This document shows positions 1 to 8,303 of a stretch of DNA of 64,000 bases, in pieces. Source of the stretch: Puniceicoccaceae bacterium K14 (GTDB lineage Bacteria > Verrucomicrobiota > Verrucomicrobiia > Opitutales > Opitutaceae); contig JAKYXN010000018.1 in the NCBI GenBank assembly GCA_022538095.1, positions 1-64,000 of the forward strand, read 5' to 3'. The notes below the pieces were generated by a model. The model had not been told where the DNA came from. It saw nothing but the letters and a program-made list of their open reading frames with translations, and made no database searches. Every line of letters starts with the position of its first letter. Position 1 is the stretch's first letter. Both the position numbers and the translations under genes were made by a program.

Positions 1-104
1 TCGATTTACCATTGAATTCGAGGAAAGAATGCCTCTAAACTACAAATAACCGCGCATCAGAAAAAGCTAGTTACACAAAATAACTTACACCTCCACTCTT
101 GAGT

Positions 105-1127
105 TTATTGTAGCTCTTTTAGCATTTCGCTCTCGAGTTCGATGAAAGCCTGATCTTTCTTGCAGCGAAAGATCGCTGCGATGTCATGTTGGTTAGCGAA
201 TGCGAGGCCCCTTTGAATTCCCATTAGAAAAAGAGCGCTGGCAAAGGCATCGGCATCCATACAATTGTCGCAAAAGGTGGATACGCTGAGAAGTTCGACT
301 TCGTTTTGCTGGGTAAGCGAATGCGGAACGAGCAGGTGACCAATGATTTTTCCGTTTATGTTGTGGTAAAGTACGTAGTTACCTGAGGTGGCAATGGAGA
401 TATCGCAAGCAGCACAGAGGGTTTCTGGGAGTTGGGTTTGGCTGCCAGGAGGTTGGGCGATGGAGCACCACCATGGCTCGCCATTGGGCTTGCAACCACT
501 TCCTCGGGCTTCGCCTCCGATTTCTATATAGTAGTCGGTTATGTTGCTCTGCTTGAAGGTAGCGGCGATAAGATCGACAGTGTAGCCTTTGGCGATGGAG
601 CAGAGGTCTATGGCGAAATTGCCAGGCTGTAGAACTTGTTGAGTTGTGGAGTTGAGCTGAAGTTGGCGGTAGTCGCACTTATCGAGGGCAGCTCTTACTG
701 GAATGGATTCGGTGGATAGGACTTCTATTTCACTGGGGCCAAAGCCAAGTAAATCTACTGCTTGGGCAATCGTAGGGTCGTAGATTCCTTGGGTGAGTTG
801 CGCAATTTCTAGGCTTCGGCTGAGGACACTGAAGCTTTCGGGGGCAAATGTTACCCAAGTTCCTGGCGTGGCATTTCGGAAAAAACTTAGGTCGGATTCC
901 GGTTCCCAAGGGCTCATTTGTTGAATGACTGTATTCAAGGATTTAATAATTAGATCCTTGAGTCCGTCTGATTTAGTTTCGCTGGTGAGGGATACCTTTA
1001 CTAACCAACGGGTACCCATAGTGTCGCCAGAAAATGAGTGAACTTGACGATCTGGGCTGATGGATTCCCGCCGCAAGCTTTTGAGCGTGGGCGGGATTAG
1101 GATACGTCTTGAATGAGTGGAGGTCAC
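105..1127 (-). CDS. apbE: FAD:protein FMN transferase (ApbE)
   Basis: ApbE enzymes transfer FMN from FAD onto a Ser/Thr of extracytoplasmic proteins. The family signature is clear: TMGTRW (residues 36-41), GIYDPTI (114-120), AIDLCSIAKGY (172-182), EIGGEARG (202-209), ATSGNY (about 256-261) and the metal/flavin site ADAFASALFLMG (292-303). Length (340 aa) is normal. It is the last gene of a five-gene minus-strand operon; its GTG start overlaps the TAG stop of the DUF4198 gene by one base, implying translational coupling. Odd point: no signal peptide or lipobox is visible at the N-terminus, whereas most ApbE proteins are periplasmic, so export is unproven. The family call is firm; the acceptor protein is inferred to be an operon partner. 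Confidence 0.93.
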   Translation of the reverse strand: MTSTHSRRILIPPTLKSLRRESISPDRQVHSFSGDTMGTRWLVKVSLTSETKSDGLKDLIIKSLNTVIQQMSPWEPESDLSFFRNATPGTWVTFAPESFSVLSRSLEIAQLTQGIYDPTIAQAVDLLGFGPSEIEVLSTESIPVRAALDKCDYRQLQLNSTTQQVLQPGNFAIDLCSIAKGYTVDLIAATFKQSNITDYYIEIGGEARGSGCKPNGEPWWCSIAQPPGSQTQLPETLCAACDISIATSGNYVLYHNINGKIIGHLLVPHSLTQQNEVELLSVSTFCDNCMDADAFASALFLMGIQRGLAFANQHDIAAIFRCKKDQAFIELESEMLKELQ

Positions 1128-1939
1128 TATTCTGGCAGCACTTCAACCGTCAGCACATAGTCTGATCCGCAAGTGACGGGTTTTCCAAGAAATTCGCCTG
1201 GCTCGGTCTCTATGTAGGCTTCTATCCAGTAACGTCCAGCGCTGGGCCAGTTGATTTCGATAAAACCTTCTGAATCGCTTTTTACTTCGATTTCGTCGAC
1301 AGAATCGCGGAATCGATCATTGCCTTTGATTACGGTAACTGTGCACTCAGCTTGGGGTTCCCCATCAAGTAATACTTGGAAACGTGCGGTTTCGCCGAAG
1401 TAGAGGTCATTTGGGTGTGTTTCGAATGAGAATTCAACTCCGGTTCCTTTGAGTTTAAGGTCACTGGGAGTGCCGCTTGTGACAATGGTTTCTACTCGGG
1501 TGAAGTATTCTCCAAATTTTAATGCTTCCTTACCTTTGAGCTCCTTTTCTTCAGCTTGTTCTCTTGTTCCTCGGAAGCGTTTGTATTCGCCATTCTCTTT
1601 CCAAGAGACAAATAGCATTTTGTTTTCGTAGGCTATTCGATAGCTGCCTTTTTCTTCGAGCAGTACTTCGAATGAACTTCGTATTTTTCCTTCGGCAGTG
1701 CTTCTAAGCTCTAACTCTTTCCCGCTTGGGCTAGTCGCTTTGACAAATTTTAGGGGTACTGGGTAGTGGTTTGGAAAAAAGAGATCGTTGGATATGGCTG
1801 CCTCGACGGAGATCCACTGGTCTTCGCCTGAGAGGGTGGAGGTGGATGGAATCATCCAGATTCGGTGTGCTTCAGCGGTGCTGAGTAGTCCTATTATGGG
1901 TAGTGCGATGGTTAACAGTGTTTTTTTGATACGTTTCAT
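1127..1939 (-). CDS. DUF4198-type periplasmic protein
   Basis: 270-aa exported protein with an N-terminal signal peptide (KKTLLTIALPIIGLL, cleavage probably near AEA-H). The mature start AHRIWMIPS and the following beta-rich sequence fit DUF4198 (NikM-like) proteins, which are repeatedly encoded next to TonB receptors and metal uptake genes. Their biochemical role is not established; binding or presenting a metal or chelate in the periplasm is a common proposal. The gene starts 8 nt after the DUF2271 gene and its stop overlaps the ApbE start, so it is co-transcribed. The mature N-terminal His is a plausible metal ligand, but this is inference. Confidence 0.78.
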   Translation of the reverse strand: MKRIKKTLLTIALPIIGLLSTAEAHRIWMIPSTSTLSGEDQWISVEAAISNDLFFPNHYPVPLKFVKATSPSGKELELRSTAEGKIRSSFEVLLEEKGSYRIAYENKMLFVSWKENGEYKRFRGTREQAEEKELKGKEALKFGEYFTRVETIVTSGTPSDLKLKGTGVEFSFETHPNDLYFGETARFQVLLDGEPQAECTVTVIKGNDRFRDSVDEIEVKSDSEGFIEINWPSAGRYWIEAYIETEPGEFLGKPVTCGSDYVLTVEVLPE

Positions 1940-1947
1940 TGGATTGC

Positions 1948-2463
1948 TTACTTGCTTTGGATGTTGAGAGTTATTTTCCCAAGCTCGCGCTCGCCCGTGG
2001 CAGATTGTTTGATCGTTGTATTTTCGGCCCAGTCAAAGGGAATTCTTATAAGTTCACGTCCCCCGACTTCGCGAGATGCTTCCACAACGAAGTAGTAGGA
2101 GCCGGTATTCATTTTTGGAAGCTGGGCGTCTAAGGAATGCTCTCCAACGGGCTTTGTGGGGCCGCTGATGCCATCGATAGGCAATTCTTTGTTTCGGCCT
2201 GATTTACGCCACCATTGGCGTATATCCTTGAGCCAGGTTTCTCCTTCTTTGTTGGGCATTTCTACGTCGTACCAAACCGCGAGGTCGGCGACGATGGATC
2301 TGTCCGCTGCTTCTACCCAAGCGGCGATGTATGGGCGATGGTATTCGGCTACGTCAAGTCGTGGCACTTCGATTGTGGCAGTGAGATCTCCCGCATACGA
2401 AGTAGCACTGGATACGAGAGTGGCGACTAGCGGAATTAATTTTTGAGTAGTTTTAGATTTCAT
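1948..2463 (-). CDS. DUF2271 protein with flavinylation-like motif
   Basis: 171-aa exported protein: signal peptide through about residue 24 (SYAGD), then a DUF2271-type beta domain with YIAAWVEAADRSIVADLAVWYD (about residues 45-66) and the usual C-terminal GERELGKITL. DUF2271 genes commonly sit between PepSY and DUF4198 genes, as here. Residues 97-103 read DGISGPT, close to the Asp-x-x-Ser-Gly-Ala-Thr pattern to which ApbE attaches FMN, with Pro where Ala is usual. ApbE is encoded in the same operon, so this protein is the best candidate acceptor. The gene starts 5 nt after the PepSY gene ends. Family assignment is good; flavinylation is inference. Confidence 0.75.
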   Translation of the reverse strand: MKSKTTQKLIPLVATLVSSATSYAGDLTATIEVPRLDVAEYHRPYIAAWVEAADRSIVADLAVWYDVEMPNKEGETWLKDIRQWWRKSGRNKELPIDGISGPTKPVGEHSLDAQLPKMNTGSYYFVVEASREVGGRELIRIPFDWAENTTIKQSATGERELGKITLNIQSK

Positions 2464-2468
2464 TGAAG

Positions 2469-3101
2469 CTAGGGATGGACAAAAATTACAATTATAAGGA
2501 ATGGAATGATGAAGCCGGCTGCTACGATAGGCCAGGTGCTAGGGCGTCTTCTGGCATGTACCCAGAGAAGGGCTAATCCAGTAAGGCAAAAAATGATACA
2601 AGCGACGGAAAAAATGTCCATAAAGAGAACCCACTCGCTACCGGTATTGCGTCCTTTATGGAGGTCGTTGATGTAAGAGATAAACCCTCGGTTGGTGACT
2701 TCGTAGATGACATCACCGGTTTCTCGGTCGAGGCTCATCCACGCGTCGCCGCCTGGACGGGGAAGGTCAACGTAGATGTCGAATTCGGACCATTCGTAAG
2801 AGCGTCCGCCTAGGTCGACGCCAAATACGTCATGAAGCCAAGTTCTTACTTCGATAGGCAGTGGTTTCTTTTGATCGAGCTCATCACCTTCTTGGAATGC
2901 GAGAATTTCTTGTAGATTGGGCGGGAGGGATTCTTGTTTTTCGGTAGTTTGCGGCTTAGCCTTGATGCTGCCTGCGTGATTAAGAGTAATGCCTGTGAAA
3001 GCGAAAAGTATCATGGACACGAGACAGATAGCGCTGCTGACCCAGTGCCAGAGATAGAACTGTTTTGTCCAAAAGGCTTTGCTCTTTTTCTTTTTACTCA
3101 T
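2469..3101 (-). CDS. PepSY-associated TM helix protein
   Basis: 210-aa inner-membrane protein. The first membrane helix follows the FYLWHW start (about residues 16-40) and carries the FTGITLNHAGS motif typical of PepSY_TM proteins. A periplasmic PepSY-like domain follows (about 60-150), with AWMSLDRETGDVIYEV. Two more helices lie near the C-terminus (about 155-208). PepSY_TM proteins are thought to move electrons across the inner membrane, often with haem His ligands; His19, His42 and His183 are candidates. Position between a siderophore-type receptor and the DUF2271/ApbE genes suggests feeding electrons to a periplasmic flavoprotein for ferric reduction (inference). The 90-nt gap upstream holds a strong hairpin. 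No purine-rich ribosome site is visible before the ATG. Confidence 0.8.
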   Translation of the reverse strand: MSKKKKSKAFWTKQFYLWHWVSSAICLVSMILFAFTGITLNHAGSIKAKPQTTEKQESLPPNLQEILAFQEGDELDQKKPLPIEVRTWLHDVFGVDLGGRSYEWSEFDIYVDLPRPGGDAWMSLDRETGDVIYEVTNRGFISYINDLHKGRNTGSEWVLFMDIFSVACIIFCLTGLALLWVHARRRPSTWPIVAAGFIIPFLIIVIFVHP

Positions 3102-3124
3102 TGCGGAAGGAGGAAAAATAGAAT

Positions 3125-3160
3125 GTCCGCCAAGGCGAATTATTTTTCAGCTTGGCGGAC
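3125..3160 (-). terminator. Intra-operon hairpin, possible attenuator
   Basis: A perfect 10-bp inverted repeat, GTCCGCCAAG (3125-3134) and CTTGGCGGAC (3151-3160), encloses a 16-nt loop between the TonB receptor and the PepSY gene. On the minus strand it is followed by ATTCTATTTTT. This resembles a weak intrinsic terminator or processing stem that would lower expression of the downstream genes relative to the receptor. Confidence 0.5.
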
Positions 3161-3190
3161 GGCAGATTTAGACGTTATGGAGATTTAGGT

Positions 3191-5611
3191 CTAAAATTCG
3201 TACTTTACTGTGAGTTTGGCATTGCGAGCGTCTGCTGGCTGGCCACCCAAAAACATTGCCTTTGAGTAATAGCGTTCGTCAGTTAGGTTATAGACATTTA
3301 GGCGAAGGTTCCAATCATTGATCGTATAGCTGACACCTGCGTCGAACACGACATAGCTTGGGAGCATAGCGTCTGGAAGCCCGAATCCAGTAGAATTAAC
3401 TGTCCGTTCGTCTTCGTAGCTTAGGCCGAAATTAAAGGCTAGCGGTACGTCTGATTGACCCACTTTAATGCGATACTCCCCCCAAATACTGCCAAATTTC
3501 TGTGGAATTCCTTTGATTTGGACTGATTCAAAACCTGAGCGAATTGTAATAGCGTCGAGGTAGGTGGCGTTTGCATTTAGTGAGAATTGTTCCGTGAAGT
3601 CGATATTGATATCGAATTCGAATCCTTCCGAGTTGTTTTCATCGTCGAAGAAGTACTGAGGAACGTCTATGTTGAAGTCGGCATCTCCTTCGTTGTCATT
3701 GTATTCTGGATTCGAGTAGCGGAGATTTGTTAGGCGCGTTTCGTAGTAGGTGAAGGATGCAAGCAACTTATCATCGAAAGCCTGGTAGCGGATTCCGACA
3801 TCAAAGGACTTTGATTCAGAGTCTGGCCTGTCGTCAGAGCCTGCAATAGAACCGAGAATACTGTAGGCTGTGCGACCTTTTGCGATACTTGTGAACACTG
3901 AAAATTGGTCGTTGATCATGTAGTTCAGTCCGAGGTTGTATGTCGTGCCTGAGTCGCTTGTGTCTGCTTCAGGAGTCGCTGTTGGGGAGCGATCCGAGCC
4001 TTTGTGCTCATACGTTTGGTCGATAGTGTTGTATGCGTATCCGATTCGGGCTGTGAGGTTTTCATTGAATTGAACAATCTCTTGGAAACCAATACCCCAT
4101 GTTTCGACAGATTTGTCGTAGTTGGTGCGTAGGGACGGGCTGTAGTCCCAGAAGCTTCCTGTTGGCCAGTTGGGATCTCTGATGTCGTAGATATAGGGAA
4201 CTGGGTTGCCACCCTCTGCAGTGCCATCCTCATCCCAAATTGACCAAGACTTAACCTCGGATTCCAGGTTCAGGTATTGGAAGCTAAGAAGGTGTTCGCC
4301 GTTGAAGCGGTCAGATTCCCATTCGCTTTTAAGGTCTGCAAAGTACTGAAGTGAGGTTTCTTCGGCTTCTTGATGGCGATATTCCTGACGACGTGCGGAG
4401 AATGGGTAAATAACGCCATTCTCGTCAACTACGGGAGCGCGCGGATCCGCGTTGATTTCGCCATTACGGTTCCAATAGACGTAGTTGAAGGCACCTGTTT
4501 GGCGCGTAAAGTTAGATTCGTAAGTGCGGTACTGGAGCTGGTGTGTGAGCTCTGTCGTCTCCGAGAAAGTCCAGTCGTGGGTGACTTTGAATCTAAATTC
4601 TTCGCCTTGGTCTGGTTCGGCGATTGGAGAAATAAGGTCGCCGCTACCCAAGTCGTAAGGCTCTAGACCATCGATACTTGTAATTGAGTCGGCCAAAATT
4701 TGACGTTGCTCGTCGGTGAGTTGAACGCCTCGCTCACCGTCGCCATCAGCATCGAAATCATTGACTAAGTTTTCCCAAGTGTATCCGAGACTCGGATCTA
4801 TAAGGCTATCGAAATTGAGGATTCGAACGGGATCTCCCACGGAGTCGATTTGATTTTCATCGTCGAGGAAGCTCGCCAAGAATGAGAACTTGTGATTATC
4901 CGAAATCGAATGGCTCAGTGTTGCGTAGATTTCATTACGCTCACTGCTAAGGCCACGAAAACCATCTTCTGATTCGATAGAAGCAACTACACGGTACCCG
5001 GTGTTCTCACTCAAGGGGCCAGTGGTGTCTATTGTTCCTCGATAGTGGTCCCAGGCTCCGATGGCGAATTCGACTTCGTTGTAGTTGTAATCCAGTGGCT
5101 TCTTTTCGACGAAATTGACGATGCCTCCTGCTGAGCCTATTCCGTAGATTCCAGCTGCAGGACCTTTGATGACCTCTATACTCTCAACGTTTGTAAGCGT
5201 TCGAGTAGGGTTGTAGTTGTTGTTCAAGCCGCCTCCAGCGTACATCCCATCAGTCGTAAAATTGGCGGCGTGGCCGCGAACAATGATATTATCCCCGATG
5301 CCGTAGTTGTTACCTGCCTGAGAAACGCCGCTCAGGTTGCGGATTGCATCCTGTAGGGTAGTTATACCTTGTTGATCGAACAATACTTTGTCTATCGCGA
5401 TAAATGGAGCGGGTGTTTCCATTATATTGAGATTGGATTTTGTTGCTGAGAAAGATTCCAATATCAGAATGCTTGATTCTCCTTGTAGCGTGACTGGGTC
5501 TAGGTTGGCGCTAATCGTTTCGTCGTTTGCGAAACCCTGTACGCCGCAGGCAACTGAAGCTGTTAGAGCGCTAAGGAAAGCTCCTTGTCGTTTGATTTTT
5601 GATCGTATCAT
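3191..5611 (-). CDS. TonB-dependent siderophore-type receptor
   Basis: 806-aa outer-membrane receptor. It has a signal peptide (about residues 1-28), a plug domain (about 65-175, with IIVRGHAANFTTDGMY and VESIEVIKGPAAGIYGIGSAGGIVNFVEKK split over the usual plug signature), then a long beta-barrel ending in a C-terminal aromatic (VKYEF), as outer-membrane insertion requires. The plug resembles FhuE/FpvA-type ferric-siderophore receptors. It is first in the operon with PepSY, DUF2271, DUF4198 and ApbE, a context that points to iron. An inverted repeat lies about 20-50 nt upstream of the start and may be its operator. The exact ligand cannot be read from sequence; haem or another ferric chelate remains possible. 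Confidence 0.9.
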   Translation of the reverse strand: MIRSKIKRQGAFLSALTASVACGVQGFANDETISANLDPVTLQGESSILILESFSATKSNLNIMETPAPFIAIDKVLFDQQGITTLQDAIRNLSGVSQAGNNYGIGDNIIVRGHAANFTTDGMYAGGGLNNNYNPTRTLTNVESIEVIKGPAAGIYGIGSAGGIVNFVEKKPLDYNYNEVEFAIGAWDHYRGTIDTTGPLSENTGYRVVASIESEDGFRGLSSERNEIYATLSHSISDNHKFSFLASFLDDENQIDSVGDPVRILNFDSLIDPSLGYTWENLVNDFDADGDGERGVQLTDEQRQILADSITSIDGLEPYDLGSGDLISPIAEPDQGEEFRFKVTHDWTFSETTELTHQLQYRTYESNFTRQTGAFNYVYWNRNGEINADPRAPVVDENGVIYPFSARRQEYRHQEAEETSLQYFADLKSEWESDRFNGEHLLSFQYLNLESEVKSWSIWDEDGTAEGGNPVPYIYDIRDPNWPTGSFWDYSPSLRTNYDKSVETWGIGFQEIVQFNENLTARIGYAYNTIDQTYEHKGSDRSPTATPEADTSDSGTTYNLGLNYMINDQFSVFTSIAKGRTAYSILGSIAGSDDRPDSESKSFDVGIRYQAFDDKLLASFTYYETRLTNLRYSNPEYNDNEGDADFNIDVPQYFFDDENNSEGFEFDINIDFTEQFSLNANATYLDAITIRSGFESVQIKGIPQKFGSIWGEYRIKVGQSDVPLAFNFGLSYEDERTVNSTGFGLPDAMLPSYVVFDAGVSYTINDWNLRLNVYNLTDERYYSKAMFLGGQPADARNAKLTVKYEF

Positions 5612-5630
5612 ATTTGTATTAGTTTGAATG

Positions 5631-5661
5631 CAAATAACTGAATGATTACTTCAATTATTTG
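5631..5661. promoter_or_regulatory. Inverted repeat upstream of TonB receptor
   Basis: CAAATAACTGAA (5631-5642) and TTCAATTATTTG (5650-5661) form a 12-bp inverted repeat with one mismatch and a 7-nt spacer, 20 nt upstream of the receptor start. Size and AT-richness suit a dimeric repressor such as a Fur-family protein, but it is not a textbook Fur box. Confidence 0.4.
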
Positions 5662-6128
5662 TAATGATTTAATGATACGAAAATAGGATTATTGTTTCTA
5701 CCCCGTTACGGATTTTCGTAGCTCCAAGAGGGATTTTATTGAAATTGTGGTGTTGATGAGTTGGCACTAAATACTGTTAAAATTTTCACCATGTAGGGTT
5801 TAGCGATAAGTGATTGGTCGTTTTCACGGGCTTCATAGTACTAGCTAGGAGGAAGCCACTTTGTTGATCGTTCTAAGCGTCAGAGAAGTTAAAAAAGAGA
5901 CGTTTGGTTTTCTTCCGATCGGAGCACGCTTTTTACAGCTAGTTGTACCGCAAGGCGAGTGTGATTGGATCCTTCTAATTTATCCGGCTAGGAGCAGAAG
6001 TAATCCTTTATGGAGCGGAAGTAAGCGGTTCTTTGGGTTATTATATTGGATTATGAAGTGGTCCACTGCCTTGGCTGCTAAAACAAAGTAAGAGTACCAT
6101 TAGAATCAGAATCGAGACCGAATTTAGC
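5662..6128. other. Intergenic region between two divergent receptors
   Basis: This stretch separates the divergent receptor genes and should hold both promoters. A possible small reading frame (5861-6091, TTG start) follows a good AGGAGG at 5847-5852 but has no recognisable protein character. No riboswitch or terminator was recognised. Confidence 0.4.
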
Positions 6129-8267
6129 ATGAAGATACGATCACTATTAATTGCCCTAGCTTTAGGAATGCATGGAACGGCGTTTTCGCAGTTGGAATCA
6201 ACTGACAAAAATAAATTAGGAGATGTGATAGAGCTCGAAGAGTTTACAGTCTTTGGCGAGCAGCAGTCCTATTTTGAGCAGGCTCGTTCGACCGCCATGA
6301 AAATGGATGTAGGTGATATGCAAACTCCATTTAGTATAAGTGTAGTGAATGCAGCAATGCTAGAGGATTTGAAGGCAAACACTTTGGAGGACGCCTATCC
6401 GTATATTAGCAGTTTTTCGCGCAGTGGGACGAACGCCAATTCCTTTACAATAAGGGGGCATACTGCCGATCTGCAGAATCTGCAGGTAGATGGGCTTCCA
6501 GGGTTGGTTTCGCGCTTTGGGTCGCCTGTAACTGCCAATATTGAAAGAGTGGAGATTCTCAAGGGACCCGCTTCCGTTTTGTATGGCTGGATGGATCCAG
6601 GTGGTATGGTGAATATTATTACAAAGAAAGCGGAAGCGGATTCGGGTACAAATATCGATTTTACGTATCAGTTTTTCATTGATCAGGAAGAGCCTGGAAT
6701 CGAGGGCTCAATTGATACAGGTGGGTCATTCAATGGCTCGGGAACATTCAATTACCGCGTTGTTCTTGGCTTCGAGAAGGAAGATTCCTTTCGTAACTTT
6801 GTGGAAAACGACACATTCTATTTCTTCCCAAGCTTTTCCTGGATTGTAAGTGAAGATACCCGAATTGATTTACAGCTTGAATATCTTAAGGAGGAACGCA
6901 GTGCAGATAACGGTTTGTTTGTGGCTAACCAGGAAATTGATACAATTGCAGATATCGAAACCTACTACCAAGAACCCGGGGACTATGACAATGACGATGG
7001 CTTTGCATTAGCATGGAGCTTGGAGCATCGTTTTAATGAAACTGTTAAGGCTTCGGTAAAGTTTCGAAGTGTACAGCACGAAGACGACAGGCATTTATAT
7101 GAAAGCAACGCAGTGATCCAGGGGGACACTGTAGAGGAGACGACATTGCGTAGGCGAAATCGACACCAATTTAACGAACGTGACTATAATTATCTAGACG
7201 CGAATGTTTCGTTTGTTTTTGGGGGTGATATCACACATGAGGCATTGGTGGGCGTGAACGCTGGATATGAGTTCCGTCGTTTCGATCGGCTGGCCTTCGA
7301 TACGAGAGGAGCGAATGTGACGATATATAATCCTCAATACACCGGGTACATTCTTGAGGACGATCCTCAGAGCTTCAGAAGTTGGAATTTGTTCAACTAT
7401 GGAGCGTACGCCTTTGACAAAATTAGCTTTGGTGAGAATTGGACTGTTGTAGTGGGTACGAGATTTGATAAGCAAGATGGAGATTATAGCGTGTATTACT
7501 TAGATCTCGATACAACTGATTCTCAAGAAACGACGAGTTCTAGTACGACTTTTAATGGAGGCCTCGTCTATCAAATAAATCATAAGGTGTCTGCGTATGC
7601 AAGTTGGGCAGAATCGTTTAATCCACAGTCTGTGGGGAGTTTTGATATCAATAGGGAACAACTCGATGCAGAAGGCGGCGAGCAATTTGAGGTTGGTGTG
7701 AAGGTAAGTTTGCTAGACAATACCGTTAATTTGAATGTGTCCTATTTTGATGTGGTTAAGAATAATCTGTCAGAAGAAAACCCTGAAACTGGGTTTGATG
7801 AGTTGATTGGCGAAATTTCTAGCTCTGGGGTGGAATTGAATTTTCAATACCAGCCGACGGAAACACTACAATTTCAATTTGGATATACCTATCTTGACTC
7901 AGAAATTTCAGATACGTACAATGAGGATTCTGCAGGTAATTCTGCTCCGTTTGCTCCTAAAAACAATGTGTTCTTCTTTGGAAGATACAATCACCCGCAA
8001 GAGGTTTTCGGCGGCTTAGTTGGAGCAAGCCTTGGACTAAAGTATGAGTCAGAGCGATACACAGATGAGGAGACAAGCAAGCGTGTACTACTTCCGAGCT
8101 ATAGTTTGGTAGATATCGGGCTTTATTATGAAGTGAATTCGTTCAAATATGGATTGAATTTCTCAAACGTGACGAACGAAACGTATTATGTTGGAGGAAC
8201 GAACGACTATCGAATTTACGCAGGTCAACCGCAAAAGGTTTCGTTTTCAGTTAGCTACGACTTTTAG
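6129..8267 (+). CDS. TonB-dependent ferric-siderophore receptor
   Basis: 712-aa outer-membrane receptor with a signal peptide (MKIRSLLIALALGMHGTAFS), a TonB-box-like segment (DVIELEEFTVFG, about residues 32-43), and a plug domain (about 60-170) with SFTIRGHTADLQNLQVDG and RVEILKGPASVLYGWMDPGG. That is the classic siderophore-receptor (FhuA/FpvA/FoxA) pattern. A 22-stranded barrel region follows and the protein ends in SVSYDF. It is transcribed alone, converging on fbpC 36 nt downstream. Flanked on both sides by iron genes, it most likely imports a hydroxamate- or catecholate-type ferric siderophore; the substrate is inference. There is no strong ribosome site, but the ATG is supported by the signal peptide. 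Confidence 0.92.
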   Translation: MKIRSLLIALALGMHGTAFSQLESTDKNKLGDVIELEEFTVFGEQQSYFEQARSTAMKMDVGDMQTPFSISVVNAAMLEDLKANTLEDAYPYISSFSRSGTNANSFTIRGHTADLQNLQVDGLPGLVSRFGSPVTANIERVEILKGPASVLYGWMDPGGMVNIITKKAEADSGTNIDFTYQFFIDQEEPGIEGSIDTGGSFNGSGTFNYRVVLGFEKEDSFRNFVENDTFYFFPSFSWIVSEDTRIDLQLEYLKEERSADNGLFVANQEIDTIADIETYYQEPGDYDNDDGFALAWSLEHRFNETVKASVKFRSVQHEDDRHLYESNAVIQGDTVEETTLRRRNRHQFNERDYNYLDANVSFVFGGDITHEALVGVNAGYEFRRFDRLAFDTRGANVTIYNPQYTGYILEDDPQSFRSWNLFNYGAYAFDKISFGENWTVVVGTRFDKQDGDYSVYYLDLDTTDSQETTSSSTTFNGGLVYQINHKVSAYASWAESFNPQSVGSFDINREQLDAEGGEQFEVGVKVSLLDNTVNLNVSYFDVVKNNLSEENPETGFDELIGEISSSGVELNFQYQPTETLQFQFGYTYLDSEISDTYNEDSAGNSAPFAPKNNVFFFGRYNHPQEVFGGLVGASLGLKYESERYTDEETSKRVLLPSYSLVDIGLYYEVNSFKYGLNFSNVTNETYYVGGTNDYRIYAGQPQKVSFSVSYDF

Positions 8268-8303
8268 TAAGACTATTTCACAGAGGTTGATTTCCTTTAG
8301 CTT

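Noticed and set aside
5861-6091. 76-codon TTG frame with a good AGGAGG upstream
   Set aside because: Sequence has no domain or signal character and lies in a divergent promoter region; kept only as a note.
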